Shown: piece after piece, positions 47,208 through 55,989 of the stretch
Layout of the letters: each line of letters starts with the position of its first letter
Position numbering within the stretch: position 1 is the first letter of the stretch
Assembly (NCBI RefSeq): GCF_022664395.1
Contig: NZ_JAKRET010000008.1
Location: 62,001-126,000, forward strand
Source of the DNA: Sphingomonas lacusdianchii
GTDB taxonomy: Bacteria > Pseudomonadota > Alphaproteobacteria > Sphingomonadales > Sphingomonadaceae
Reading direction: 5' to 3'
Length of the DNA stretch: 64,000 nt
Translations under genes and position numbers: made by a program
Notes under the pieces: generated by a model
Told to the model about the DNA's origin: nothing
The model's database searches: none
What the model saw: the letters and a program-made list of their open reading frames with translations, nothing else

Positions 47208-47282
47208 GGTAGGACTACGGGCTGCTTGGGACCGTTGTGAGCTCCCGCCTGTTCAAATGACGAGTGGGAATGCGTGCGGCCA

Positions 47283-47726
47283 TCACGCCGCCAGCCAGAC
47301 CCCTGCCGGCCCATCATCATTCGCCGCCTTCCGCGCCACGCGCACCCGCCGCGTCCGCCGCCTGCGCGACCGCGGCAGCAACCGCGCGACCCACAGCCGC
47401 ACCGCCGTCCCGCGCACCGCGCCCGCCACCGCGAACGCCGCCAGCATCGCGTCGAGATACGCCGCGACATCGATCACCGCCAAAACGCCGGCCAGCTCGG
47501 GCGCACCCAATGCCGACACGATCATCATGTCGCCGCCCATCCACAGCACCGTGCCGGTCGCCGCCGATACGATAACGAACAACAGCCAATGCCCCGGCGT
47601 CAGCCCAGCCAACTTTCGCGCCGCCGGCACGACCAGCACCGCCGCCAACGCGCGCGCGAGGGGCAGCTCGGGCCACCACCGCAAGATGACGATACAGGCA
47701 ATAAGAACGGCACCGACGATCAGCAT
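47283..47726 (-). CDS. Small hypothetical inner-membrane protein
   Basis: 147 residues with several hydrophobic segments (MLIVGAVLIACIVILRW, HWLLFVIVSAATGTVLWMGG, LDAMLAAFAVAGAVRGTAVR) and an Arg-rich cytoplasmic tail (RLLPRSRRRRTRRVRVARKA). No motif recognised. It could be an unnamed membrane protein that anchors by its positive tail. The coding sequence is plausible by codon use but weakly supported otherwise. Confidence 0.55.
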   Translation of the reverse strand: MLIVGAVLIACIVILRWWPELPLARALAAVLVVPAARKLAGLTPGHWLLFVIVSAATGTVLWMGGDMMIVSALGAPELAGVLAVIDVAAYLDAMLAAFAVAGAVRGTAVRLWVARLLPRSRRRRTRRVRVARKAANDDGPAGVWLAA

Positions 47727-47775
47727 ATATTTCCCCTCCGTAACGAGATGGGAAGCCGGCCGACGCGCGTAAAGA

Positions 47776-48486
47776 TCAGCCGCCGTCGACGATCAAATCG
47801 ACCGACGTGCCCTGTCCCTCGGGCGACAGGAACACCGCATAGGCCGCATTGCCGCGCGTCCCGCCCAGCACATGCTGGTCGCCATCGGCCTGATGCTCGG
47901 CCGAATAGCCGCTTTTGGTCGCGCGGGTATAATACCAGTCGACCATGCGCCCGACCGGCTGCGCGATCACGAAGCTGACCACGCGCAACCGGCAGCCATC
48001 GGCGTCGGTCCCCGCCGCTTCGGTCACCCGCGCATCGGGATGCAGCGCGAAGGCGGCGGGCAGGCGATTGGCCCAGCCCGCCGAATAGCCGACCTTGGTC
48101 GCGCATTGCCGGTTGCCGCTACGCTGGACGCTGGCCAGTTCGCCCAGCGTCAGCGCCTCGCGCCCGCCCTTGCACGACGGACAGGCGCCGGGGGCGGGGG
48201 CGGATCGCAGCGATTCCTCCGGCGCGGCGCTGCCCGCCGCGATCGTCGGGGCGGGGGCGGCGGCGCTGTAGGGGCGGTCGGGCGGGCGCACCGCATCGCC
48301 ATTGGCCTGGGCGGTCAGCGTCGGGTCGACCATGATCTGGTCCTGCAACGCCGCGGTCACCGCCGGATCGGTCGCATTCGCCCGGGCGAGTTGCGCGTCG
48401 AGCGTGTCGACGCCGTTGTCGGGCGCGCCTCCGCCGCCGCATCCGCCCAACAGCAACAGGATCGCGAGGGGCAGGGCACGAATCAT
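47776..48486 (-). CDS. Hypothetical lipoprotein
   Basis: 236 residues with a lipobox (LAILLLLGGCGGGG). The N-terminal half is Ala/Pro-rich and low in order; a CPSCKGG motif sits in the middle, then a compact domain with CATKVGYSAGWANRLPAAFA and RVVSFVIAQPVGRMVDWYYT. It probably has one disulphide. No catalytic signature; a periplasmic or outer-membrane role is likely. It reads away from the divergent small membrane protein gene at 48598. Confidence 0.7.
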   Translation of the reverse strand: MIRALPLAILLLLGGCGGGGAPDNGVDTLDAQLARANATDPAVTAALQDQIMVDPTLTAQANGDAVRPPDRPYSAAAPAPTIAAGSAAPEESLRSAPAPGACPSCKGGREALTLGELASVQRSGNRQCATKVGYSAGWANRLPAAFALHPDARVTEAAGTDADGCRLRVVSFVIAQPVGRMVDWYYTRATKSGYSAEHQADGDQHVLGGTRGNAAYAVFLSPEGQGTSVDLIVDGG

Positions 48487-48597
48487 CGACTTGCGGCTCC
48501 GGTGGTCGGTCGGCGGCGACCCTATGGACCGCGCCTTAAGATTCCATCGTACCGTAAAAAACCATTGCTGCCATTGCTCGACGGCGGACGGGGGGCC

Positions 48598-48831
48598 ATG
48601 TCCTGTCCCATGCTGAACATATTTTCGATCCTGATCGGCCTTGTCGCACTGGTGCTGGCCATCCCGGCATTGATCCCCGTCATCTCGCTGATGAACTGGA
48701 TCGTGTTCCCGATCGCGCTGGTCGGCTTCGTCGTCGGGCTGTTGTCGTCGAAGACGTCGGGCCGCAACCTGAACCTCATCATCCTGATCGTCAGCGGCCT
48801 GCGCCTCTTCCTGACCGGCGGCCTGATCTGA
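48598..48831 (+). CDS. Small two-helix membrane protein
   Basis: 77 residues: NIFSILIGLVALVLAIPALI and NWIVFPIALVGFVVGLLSS form two membrane helices, and a third stretch LNLIILIVSGLRLFLTGGLI closes the chain. No motif. The upstream GGGGGG and the immediate proximity to rarD (four bases) suggest cotranscription. Start could be 48610, as the first four residues MSCP are not conserved-looking. Confidence 0.6.
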   Translation: MSCPMLNIFSILIGLVALVLAIPALIPVISLMNWIVFPIALVGFVVGLLSSKTSGRNLNLIILIVSGLRLFLTGGLI

Positions 48832-48835
48832 CGAC

Positions 48836-49738
48836 ATGAGCGAGGGGGCGGACCGGCAGGGGCTGGCGTTCGGCGTCGGCGCCTATGTCCTGTGGGGCCT
48901 GTTGCCCCTGTATTTCCGGCTGTTGGGGCCGATCGACGCGGGCGAGATCGTTGCGCAGCGCGTGCTGTGGTCGGCGCTGCTGGTCGCTGGCATCGTCATC
49001 GCGGTCCGGCGCGGGGCGCTGTTGCGCGCGGCGTTCACCGACCCGAAGGCGCTGGCCAATCTGGTCGCCAGCGCCGGTTTCATCGCGATCAACTGGCTGG
49101 TCTATGTCTGGGCGGTGCTCCACGGACAGGTGCTGGCCGCCAGCCTCGCCTATTTCCTCAACCCGCTGCTCAACGTGCTGCTCGGCGTCGTCTTGCTCGG
49201 CGAACGCATGAACCGTACGCAGGGGGTCGCGGTCGCGCTGGCCGGGGCGGGGGTCGCGCTGTTCGCCTTCGGATCGTCATGGATCGCGCTGGGCATCAGC
49301 CTCAGCCTCGCGATCAGCTTCGCGCTCTACGGCCTGATCCGCAAGACGGTGTCGGTCGGCGCGCTCGAAGGGTTGATGGTCGAAACCACGCTGCTCGCCC
49401 CGGTCGCGCTCGGCTATCTGCTGTGGCTGGGCAGCAAACAGCCCATGGCGTTCGAACAGGGGCCGGGCATGGCGGGCCTTCTGGTGCTGGCCGGCGCGGT
49501 GACCACCGCGCCGCTACTGCTGTTTTCCGCTGCCGCACGCCGGTTGCGCCTCGCGACGATGGGCATGTTGCAATTCATCGCCCCGTCGCTGCAATTCCTG
49601 CTGGCGATCGCGGTGTTCGGCGAGACGCTGACGCCGACCCGACTGGCCTGTTTCGGGCTGATCTGGGCGGGCCTTGCGGTCTATATCGTCGGCGGGCGTC
49701 AACCGGGGCGGCGCTCCACCGCCCCGGCCACCCGCTAA
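48836..49738 (+). CDS. rarD: RarD/EamA-family transporter
   Basis: 300 residues with about ten membrane helices in two EamA repeats: AFGVGAYVLWGLLPLYFRLL, AINWLVYVWAVLHGQVLAAS, AYFLNPLLNVLLGVVLLGER, and in the second half ISFALYGLIRKTVSVGALEG and IAPSLQFLLAIAVFGETLTP. RarD was named for chloramphenicol sensitivity; substrate is unknown. Stop is five bases before the convergent glycine-zipper gene. Confidence 0.92.
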   Translation: MSEGADRQGLAFGVGAYVLWGLLPLYFRLLGPIDAGEIVAQRVLWSALLVAGIVIAVRRGALLRAAFTDPKALANLVASAGFIAINWLVYVWAVLHGQVLAASLAYFLNPLLNVLLGVVLLGERMNRTQGVAVALAGAGVALFAFGSSWIALGISLSLAISFALYGLIRKTVSVGALEGLMVETTLLAPVALGYLLWLGSKQPMAFEQGPGMAGLLVLAGAVTTAPLLLFSAAARRLRLATMGMLQFIAPSLQFLLAIAVFGETLTPTRLACFGLIWAGLAVYIVGGRQPGRRSTAPATR

Positions 49739-49742
49739 CCGA

Positions 49743-50306
49743 TCAGCGGCAGACCACCTGTCCGCGATCGACCGACCGGCCGAGCAGCGCACCCGCACCG
49801 CCACCGATCAGCGTGCCGAGCAGCCGCGAATCGCCGCCCGCGATCACATTGCCGAGCACACCGCCGCCGAGGCCGCCGATGATGAGGCCGGTCGTGCCGT
49901 CGCTGCGTCGGCAATAATAGCGGTTATCCTGCCCGCGATAGATGCGGTCGTTGCGGGTCAGCGCGCGGGTCCGGTAATATTGGCCGTCGCGATAATAGCG
50001 ATCGGCATAATAGCGGTTCCGGCCCGGTTCGAACCGGTTGTAGTCATAGTTGCGATAGCCGCGCCAGTCGCGCTGGTTCTGGCGCGGGTCGCGGCGCGCG
50101 TCGCGCACGTCGCGGCGATATTCGTTCTCGGCGCGGCGCAGGTCGCGGCGGTCGTCGGCCCGGCGGACGTCGCGGCGGTAGTCGCGGCGCGCATCGCGCA
50201 GGTCTTCGCGATATTCCTGGCGCGGCGTCTGCGCCATCGCCGGCGCGGCGGCCATGGTCGGCAGAGCAATCGCCGCGACCAGCGTGGCAAGGATCGGGGT
50301 ACGCAT
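49743..50306 (-). CDS. Glycine-zipper 2TM protein with Arg/Asp/Tyr-rich region
   Basis: 187 residues: signal peptide ALPTMAAAPAMAQ, then a charged region with repeated Arg/Asp pairs (YREDLRDARRDYRRDVRRAD), a Tyr/Arg-rich stretch (residues ~80-120), and a C-terminal glycine zipper GGLGGGVLGNVIAGGDSR and LLGTLIGGGAGALLGRSVDR. The pattern recalls RcnB or glycine-zipper outer-membrane proteins of proteobacteria, which are linked to envelope stress or metal balance; the function here is unknown. The Arg/Asp repeats are striking. Confidence 0.7.
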   Translation of the reverse strand: MRTPILATLVAAIALPTMAAAPAMAQTPRQEYREDLRDARRDYRRDVRRADDRRDLRRAENEYRRDVRDARRDPRQNQRDWRGYRNYDYNRFEPGRNRYYADRYYRDGQYYRTRALTRNDRIYRGQDNRYYCRRSDGTTGLIIGGLGGGVLGNVIAGGDSRLLGTLIGGGAGALLGRSVDRGQVVCR

Positions 50307-50398
50307 CTTACTTCTCCACTCCGTGAGGATGGCAAGTAGAACGGCGCGCCCCGTTCCAAGTTGCGTGAACGGAAAACTACGTTCCGTTCACTTTTGGG

Positions 50399-51223
50399 TC
50401 AGCTATATTTTTCGCCCGGATAGGCGAACAACAGGTCGGCATCTTCGTTCGACCGGACGGTAACTTGCCCTTCGAAGGTCAGGCAGTCGCCCGCCGCCCA
50501 TGCGACGCCGTCGGCGCTGCCCGATCCGGTAACCGGCACGAACCAGCCCTTGACGCCCGCGGGCACCGTCACCGTCCGCTCTCCGCCGGTCCAGCGTTCC
50601 AGCACGAATTTCGGCCCGTCGACCAGGATGGCGCGGTCCTCGGCGATCTTGCCCGGTGCGTGCGGCGCCACGAACGGCCGCGCGTCCGACACCGCGACCC
50701 CGTCGTCCAGATGTAGTTCGCGCGGACGGCCATAATCGTACAGCCGGTAGGTCGTTTCCGAATTCTGCTGGATCTCGATCAGCGTGATCCCCGCGCCGAT
50801 CGCATGGACCGTGCCCGACTTCGCATAGAAGAAATCGCCTGCCTTCACCGGCTTCCAGTCGAGCTTCGTCTCGATCGACCCGTCGAGCGCGGCGTCGCGC
50901 AGCTGTTCGGCGGTCATCGGTTCGAGCGTACCCAGCGCGATCGTCGAATCGGGCTCGGCGGCCAGCAGCGTCCAGCATTCGTCCTTGCCGCGCGGCAGCC
51001 CGCGCGCCTGCGCCTGACGATCGTCGGGATGGACCTGCACCGACAGTTTCTCCGACGTAAACAGGTACTTGACCAGCAGGTCGGGGGTATCGTCGCCCGG
51101 CGTCTTGTACCAGATTTCGCCGACCGGATCGCGGTCCGCCGGTTGGTCTTCGAAACCGAAGCCGAGGCTGTGGCGCCCCCATGGTTTTTCGACGCGGTGC
51201 ATTTCGAGCTTGGTGACGGGCAT
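50399..51223 (-). CDS. manA: Type I mannose-6-phosphate isomerase (short form)
   Basis: 274-residue cupin-type enzyme interconverting fructose-6-phosphate and mannose-6-phosphate for nucleotide-sugar synthesis. Zinc ligand motif LSVQVHPDDRQAQARGLPRG, then KDECWTLLAAEPDSTIALG, and the GTVHAIGAGITLIEIQQNS metal and active-site segment. Shorter than the ~390-residue ManA of enterics because the central helical insert is reduced; such short forms occur in alphaproteobacteria. Start ATG at 51223 rather than 51265 since upstream residues look non-conserved. Confidence 0.92.
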   Translation of the reverse strand: MPVTKLEMHRVEKPWGRHSLGFGFEDQPADRDPVGEIWYKTPGDDTPDLLVKYLFTSEKLSVQVHPDDRQAQARGLPRGKDECWTLLAAEPDSTIALGTLEPMTAEQLRDAALDGSIETKLDWKPVKAGDFFYAKSGTVHAIGAGITLIEIQQNSETTYRLYDYGRPRELHLDDGVAVSDARPFVAPHAPGKIAEDRAILVDGPKFVLERWTGGERTVTVPAGVKGWFVPVTGSGSADGVAWAAGDCLTFEGQVTVRSNEDADLLFAYPGEKYS

Positions 51224-51351
51224 GAACGCACTCCGATTGGGCGTTGAACAGGTCGCGGCTCCCATGCGCGAAACCCATGGTTAGCGCTACCCCTTACCCT
51301 CGCGCGAAAGGGACTGTTCGCGATACCCCTTGCGCAGTAGAAGCGTCGCCC

Positions 51352-52359
51352 ATGCGTACCGTATCGACCCGCGCATCCGCGCTCATCCTCGTCGCTCTCG
51401 CCGGCGTCGGCCTTTCCGCCTGTGCCCGTGGCGGCGCGGGGGCCGGCCGCGATCTGCCCTATGTCGCCCGCGACGTGGGCACGCTCTACACCGCCGCCAA
51501 GAGCAGGCTCGACCGCCAGCAATACAAGGTCGCCGCCGCCCTGTTCGACGAGGTGGAGCGCCAGCACCCCTATTCGATCTGGGCGCGCCGCGCGCAGCTG
51601 ATGGGCGCGTTCAGCTATTATCTCGACGGCGACTATACCAAGGCGATCGCCGGGGCGCAGCGCTTCCTGTCGGTCCATCCGGGCAACCGCGACGCGCCCT
51701 ATGCCTATTATCTGATCGCGCTCTCCTATTACGAGCAGATCAGCGACGTGACGCGCGACCAGAAGATCACGATGCAGGCGATGGACGCGCTGGGCGAATT
51801 GTCGCGCCGCTATCCCAACACGCCCTATGCCGCCGACGCCCGGCTGAAGCTCGACCTCGTGCGCGATCACCTTGCGGGCAAGGAAATGGAGATCGGCCGC
51901 TTCTATCAGCAGCGCGGCCAGTGGCTGGGCGCGGCGATGCGTTTCCGCGCGGTCATCGACCAGTATCAGACGACGACCCACGCGCCCGAGGCGCTGATGC
52001 GCCTGACCGAAACCTATCTGGCGCTGGGCGTGCCCGAAGAGGCGAAGAAGTCGGCGGCGGTACTCGGCGCCAACTATCCGGGCACCGACTGGTATCAGCG
52101 CGCCTATGACCTCATCAAGGACAAGAGCCCGCCGCCGCCCAAGCCGATCCCGGTCACCTATGCCAAGCCCGCTCCGCCGCCGGTCGGCACGGTGACGGTC
52201 GAGCCGGCCGAGGACACGCCCGAAGCGTCGCTCAACCCGGCCGGCGCGCCGACCCCGCCCGCCACCACGCCGCCCCCGGTCACCGGATCGCCGACCGGCC
52301 CGACCGACGGCACGACCACCAGCGGTTCGGGCGGATCGGTCGGCAATCCGGGCAACTGA
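51352..52359 (+). CDS. bamD: BamD, outer-membrane assembly lipoprotein
   Basis: 335 residues with signal and lipobox ALAGVGLSACARGG. TPR-type helices (about 45-260): LYTAAKSRLDRQQYKVAAAL, EVERQHPYSIWARRAQLMGA, PGNRDAPYAYYLIALSYYEQ, RYPNTPYAADARLKLDLVRD, typical of the BamD/YfiO scaffold that docks BamA and other subunits. The C-terminal 75 residues are Pro/Thr/Gly-rich, a disordered extension absent in E. coli BamD. Starts at 51352. Confidence 0.94.
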   Translation: MRTVSTRASALILVALAGVGLSACARGGAGAGRDLPYVARDVGTLYTAAKSRLDRQQYKVAAALFDEVERQHPYSIWARRAQLMGAFSYYLDGDYTKAIAGAQRFLSVHPGNRDAPYAYYLIALSYYEQISDVTRDQKITMQAMDALGELSRRYPNTPYAADARLKLDLVRDHLAGKEMEIGRFYQQRGQWLGAAMRFRAVIDQYQTTTHAPEALMRLTETYLALGVPEEAKKSAAVLGANYPGTDWYQRAYDLIKDKSPPPPKPIPVTYAKPAPPPVGTVTVEPAEDTPEASLNPAGAPTPPATTPPPVTGSPTGPTDGTTTSGSGGSVGNPGN

Positions 52360-52436
52360 GGCCGGCGTTTCGCTTCGACACGCTTGCAGCGGCGGCATCC
52401 AGACGAAGGACGATTCGTTCCGAGAGTAACCAAGTC

Positions 52437-52526
52437 GTACCCCGGCGAAGGCCGGGGTCCAGTTGGGATAGCCTTTCGGTAAGTTGCCGACGTCACCCGA
52501 CTGGACCCCGGCCTGCGCCGGGGTGC
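52437..52526. repeat. Palindromic intergenic repeat, family B
   Basis: Arms from GTACCCCGGCGAAGGCCGGG to CCGGCCTGCGCCGGGGTGC around about 45 bases. Lies between bamD and recN; the rest of 52360-52718 contains no supported gene, apart from the recN ribosome-binding site AAGGAGGG at 52707-52714. Confidence 0.85.
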
Positions 52527-52718
52527 AATAAGATGCGCGCAAGCGTCGGCAAGGGATCCGTTGGCGCGGTAACGGGGTTCTCGTCGACTACCCAGTTTGA
52601 ATGCGGTGGCATTGCGCTTGTCGCGTAGTCGACTGGAACCGCCTCCATCCCCCAAAACCCGCGCCGCGCCGCACGAAGGGGTTTGTTCTCCGGCTGTTCC
52701 GCGGGTAAGGAGGGCGCG

Positions 52719-54383
52719 ATGCTGACGGCGCTTTCCATTCGTGACGTGGTGCTGATCGAGGCGCTCGACCTCGATTTCGCCGCCGGTCTCGGCGTGCTGA
52801 CCGGGGAGACCGGCGCGGGCAAATCGATCCTGCTCGATGCACTGGGCCTCGCACTCGGCGCGCGCGGCGATACCGCGTTGGTCCGCCACGGCGCCAAACA
52901 GGCGGCGGTGACCGCGATCTTTACCGCGCCCGCGCCCGACGGCCCGGTCGCGCGGCTGTTCGACGATAACGGCCTCGACCTCGAACCCGGCGAGCCGCTC
53001 ATCATCCGCCGCATCGTCAAGGCCGATGGCGGCAGCCGCGGCTTCGTAAACGACCAGCCAGCGTCCGCCGGATTGCTGCGCGACCTTGCCGCCTATCTGG
53101 TCGAGATTCACGGCCAGCATGACGATCGCGGCCTGCTCAACCCGCGCGGCCACCGCGCGTTGCTCGACGGTTTCGGCCGGATCGACACCGCGCCACTGAC
53201 CCGCACCTATCGCGACTGGCGCGATGCCGAAGCTGCGCTGGGCGTGGCGCTGGCCGAGATCGAGGTGGCGCAGCGCGACCGCGACTGGCTCGAACATGCC
53301 GTCGGCGAACTGACCGCGCTCGCCCCCGAAGCGGGCGAGGAAGAGGCGCTCGCCGAACGCCGCCGTTCAATGCAGCGCGCCGAGAAGGTCGCGGGCGACC
53401 TGACCCAGGTCGAGGAACGGCTCGACGGTCCCAATGGCGCGCTGTCGGCGCTGCGACAGGCGGCGCGCGCGCTCGAACGCATCGCCGAGGCGCATCCCGC
53501 GCTCACCGAATCGCTCGCCGCCGTCGACCGCGCGCTGGTCGAGGCCGAGGCCGCCGAGACCGCACTGCGCGATGCCGCCGATGCGCTCGCCTTCGATGCC
53601 GGCGCGCTGGAGGAGGACGAGGCGCGGCTCTTCGCGCTCCGCGCCATGGCCCGCAAGCACCGCGTCCAGCCCGACGACCTCGCCACGCTCGCCGGCGACC
53701 TCGCCGCCCGGCTGGCACTGCTCGAATCGGGCGAGGCCGGCATCGGCAAGCTGGAAGCGACGGTCGCGACCACCCGTGCCGCCTTTGCCAAGGAAGCCGA
53801 CCGCGTCCACGCCGCGCGCACCGAAGCCGCGACCCGCCTCGACGCCGCCGTCGCGGGCGAACTCGCGCCGCTGAAGCTCGACGCCGCGCGCTTCCGCACC
53901 GTCGTCGCCGATCTCGACGAGGGGCAATGGTCGTCCTCAGGTCGCGACCGGGTGGAATTCGAAATCTCGACCAACCCCGGCGCCCCCTTCGCCCCGCTCG
54001 CCAAGATCGCGAGCGGCGGCGAATTGTCGCGCTTCATCCTCGCGCTGAAGGTCGCGCTGGCCGAAGAGGGCGGGGCGGCGACGATGATCTTCGACGAAAT
54101 CGATCGCGGCGTCGGTGGGGCGGTCGCCTCGGCGATCGGCGACCGCCTCGCCCGCCTGTCGCGCGCGACGCAGTTGCTGGTCGTCACCCACAGTCCGCAG
54201 GTCGCGGCGCGTGGCGACCGCCACCTGCTGATCGCCAAGGCGCATGACGGCATCGTCACCCGAACCGGCGTGCGGCCCCTGTCGAGCGACGAACGCCGCG
54301 AGGAAATCGCGCGGATGCTGTCGGGCGCCGAGATCACCGACGAGGCGCGCGCCCAGGCCCGGCGACTGATCGAGCCGGCATGA
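52719..54383 (+). CDS. recN: RecN, DNA repair SMC-like ATPase
   Basis: 554 residues. Head halves: Walker A VLTGETGAGKSILLDALGLA (about residue 27), ABC signature KIASGGELSRFILALKVALA, Walker B ATMIFDEIDRGVGGAVASAI. Long helical coiled coil (about 160-380) between them. It acts in double-strand break repair with RecA. ATG 52719 follows AAGGAGGGCGCG, a very strong ribosome-binding site. The stop overlaps the next gene (ATGA). Confidence 0.97.
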   Translation: MLTALSIRDVVLIEALDLDFAAGLGVLTGETGAGKSILLDALGLALGARGDTALVRHGAKQAAVTAIFTAPAPDGPVARLFDDNGLDLEPGEPLIIRRIVKADGGSRGFVNDQPASAGLLRDLAAYLVEIHGQHDDRGLLNPRGHRALLDGFGRIDTAPLTRTYRDWRDAEAALGVALAEIEVAQRDRDWLEHAVGELTALAPEAGEEEALAERRRSMQRAEKVAGDLTQVEERLDGPNGALSALRQAARALERIAEAHPALTESLAAVDRALVEAEAAETALRDAADALAFDAGALEEDEARLFALRAMARKHRVQPDDLATLAGDLAARLALLESGEAGIGKLEATVATTRAAFAKEADRVHAARTEAATRLDAAVAGELAPLKLDAARFRTVVADLDEGQWSSSGRDRVEFEISTNPGAPFAPLAKIASGGELSRFILALKVALAEEGGAATMIFDEIDRGVGGAVASAIGDRLARLSRATQLLVVTHSPQVAARGDRHLLIAKAHDGIVTRTGVRPLSSDERREEIARMLSGAEITDEARAQARRLIEPA

Positions 54384-54694
54384 CCCACCCGCCGCGTACG
54401 CCCGACGGCCGCTATATCGTGGTCGACGGCGTGCTGTGGCGTGCGACCCGGCCGGACCTGTCGGAGGCGGAACGCGAACGGCTGGTCCACGACCTGATGG
54501 ACGCCCGCCGCGCGGTCGGTGCGGGGAAGCGCGCGGGCGACGACGCCGCGGTGGCAGCGGCGCGCAAGGCGGTCGATGCGGCCAAGGTGGCGCTCGGCGA
54601 ACGCGGCCCGGTCTGGTGGGACGACCGCGCGCCCGACTATAACCGGCGGAAGGTCGAGAACACGCCCTATGCCGGTTGGTGGGCAGGGCGGTAA
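54380..54694 (+). CDS. Hypothetical small protein coupled to recN
   Basis: 104 residues, charged: SEAERERLVHDLMDARRAVG and DAAKVALGERGPVWWDDRAP, then DYNRRKVENTPYAGWWAG. No known function; such short genes follow recN in sphingomonads and their relatives. Overlaps the recN stop by ATGA, so translation is coupled. It could be a modulator of RecN, which is only a guess from position. Confidence 0.8.
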   Translation: MTHPPRTPDGRYIVVDGVLWRATRPDLSEAERERLVHDLMDARRAVGAGKRAGDDAAVAAARKAVDAAKVALGERGPVWWDDRAPDYNRRKVENTPYAGWWAGR

Positions 54695-54804
54695 CGTCTC
54701 GAACACCGCGCCGTATCGGGGTCCGGTGCTGCCTTTGCTGTCGGTTGCTACGCCCGATCCTGTGGTTCCGCTCAACCACGAACTTCGTCGCGGATCGGCC
54801 AGCG

Positions 54805-55218
54805 CTACACTTGTCGGCCCGCGGCATAGGCTTTGACCGCCGGCCCCAGTTCCTTGGGCCAATGGCCGATCGCCAGGGCTGTTTCCGTTCCGTCCGGCTG
54901 CTTCACGAAAAGGAGAAGGCTTCCGATCCCCGCAACGCGAACGATCCGGTCCCGCTCGAAATAGCGGGTGCCGAACGGCGTTTCGACGACCAACCGGCGT
55001 TCCTCGAGACTGATTTTCGTGGGTCTGACAAACCGGATGGCGAAATCGATCGTCCCGTACGCCATCACCGCAAACACCAATATCGTCACTGCCAGTTCGA
55101 TATGCCCTGCAGACGCCGTCAGAAAATAGAAGAATAATTTAGCGAGAAATGCCGCAGCTAGGCCGCAAATGACCATGCCGATAAAGGGCTCCTGTCGTCT
55201 CGACACGAACTGTTGCAC
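54805..55218 (-). CDS. Hypothetical two-helix membrane protein with PH-like C-terminus
   Basis: 137 residues: two hydrophobic helices (MVICGLAAAFLAKLFFYFLT, LAVTILVFAVMAYGTIDFAI), then a beta-rich part with PTKISLEERRLVVETPFGTR and DRIVRVAGIGSLLLFVKQPD, reminiscent of bacterial PH-like domains. No function is known. Lower GC than its neighbours. Confidence 0.65.
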   Translation of the reverse strand: MQQFVSRRQEPFIGMVICGLAAAFLAKLFFYFLTASAGHIELAVTILVFAVMAYGTIDFAIRFVRPTKISLEERRLVVETPFGTRYFERDRIVRVAGIGSLLLFVKQPDGTETALAIGHWPKELGPAVKAYAAGRQV

Positions 55219-55269
55219 GCTATCGCCCTGCCTATGGAAAATATGTCGGATGCCGGGAATAGATCGCAG

Positions 55270-55629
55270 CTATTCCCGGGTCGCATTCCAGTTGAACAGG
55301 AACTTGCGATGCTCGGCCCAGGTCTGCCCTTCGACCACCGCGCCGCGCAGGCACCCGCTGCTGTGATACGGCCCGACGCCGTCGCTGGTTCGGAAGCTGA
55401 CGCAGGTCCGTCCCCGATCGGTCTTCCACCGCCCGCCTTCGATCACGCTGTCGTAAAAGCTGCCGGTGACCGACCCATCGGCCGCCAGCTGCAATTCCAT
55501 CGTTTTCCGATAGGGCTTGGCCGGATCGGTCGACAAATCGACGACCCAGCGCCCGGCCAGCGGGTTGGCCGGCTCGGCAGCGGTAAGCGGCGCGGCACAG
55601 GCGATGGCAAGCAGCAGCATCCGACGCAT
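55270..55629 (-). CDS. Hypothetical secreted lipocalin-like protein
   Basis: 119 residues with a signal peptide (LLLAIACAAPLTAAEPANP). A single beta-rich domain: LAGRWVVDLSTDPAKPYRKT, MELQLAADGSVTGSFYDSVI, GGRWKTDRGRTCVSFRTSDG, YHSSGCLRGAVVEGQTWAEH. Two cysteines could form a disulphide. The GxW start is lipocalin-like, but the chain is too short to be sure. Unknown ligand. Confidence 0.6.
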   Translation of the reverse strand: MRRMLLLAIACAAPLTAAEPANPLAGRWVVDLSTDPAKPYRKTMELQLAADGSVTGSFYDSVIEGGRWKTDRGRTCVSFRTSDGVGPYHSSGCLRGAVVEGQTWAEHRKFLFNWNATRE

Positions 55630-55989
55630 GGCAGTCCCCCGGAAGTCGGCGGCAGACTAACGCTGAAATCCGGTATTGCCCATGGCCCGCCACCGGCGTC
55701 TTTCGCTCTCCCGGTGGGCGAGGGGGGAGCGGCGCAGCCGCGATAGGGCGAGGATGACCGAAGATCGCCCAGTTCGACGCCAGACCGGAACCGCTGTCCT
55801 ACAGCGGCCCGCTCTGTCATATTTGCCGACGCCCGTTGATAACCGCATTTGCTGCTCGACCGCCGCAACGTCAGGCGAAGCGCGCACAACGCGGCGAGTG
55901 TGAACTTTGTGAACTTATGCGGATTTTCGCTTTGTTTTCAGTGTCCCGCCACAGGCAAAGCCGGCGTCGGCCGGTGCTTTGGCCGCCGC
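55630..55989. other. Intergenic region without recognised content
   Basis: 360 bases between a secreted protein gene and the AlkA-like glycosylase gene. Small open frames occur but show no start signals, codon bias or recognisable motif. I see no repeat, terminator or promoter that I can support. Confidence 0.6.

Noticed and set aside
55630..55989. Small open frames on either strand
   Set aside because: No ribosome-binding site, codon bias or recognisable motif; treated as non-coding.
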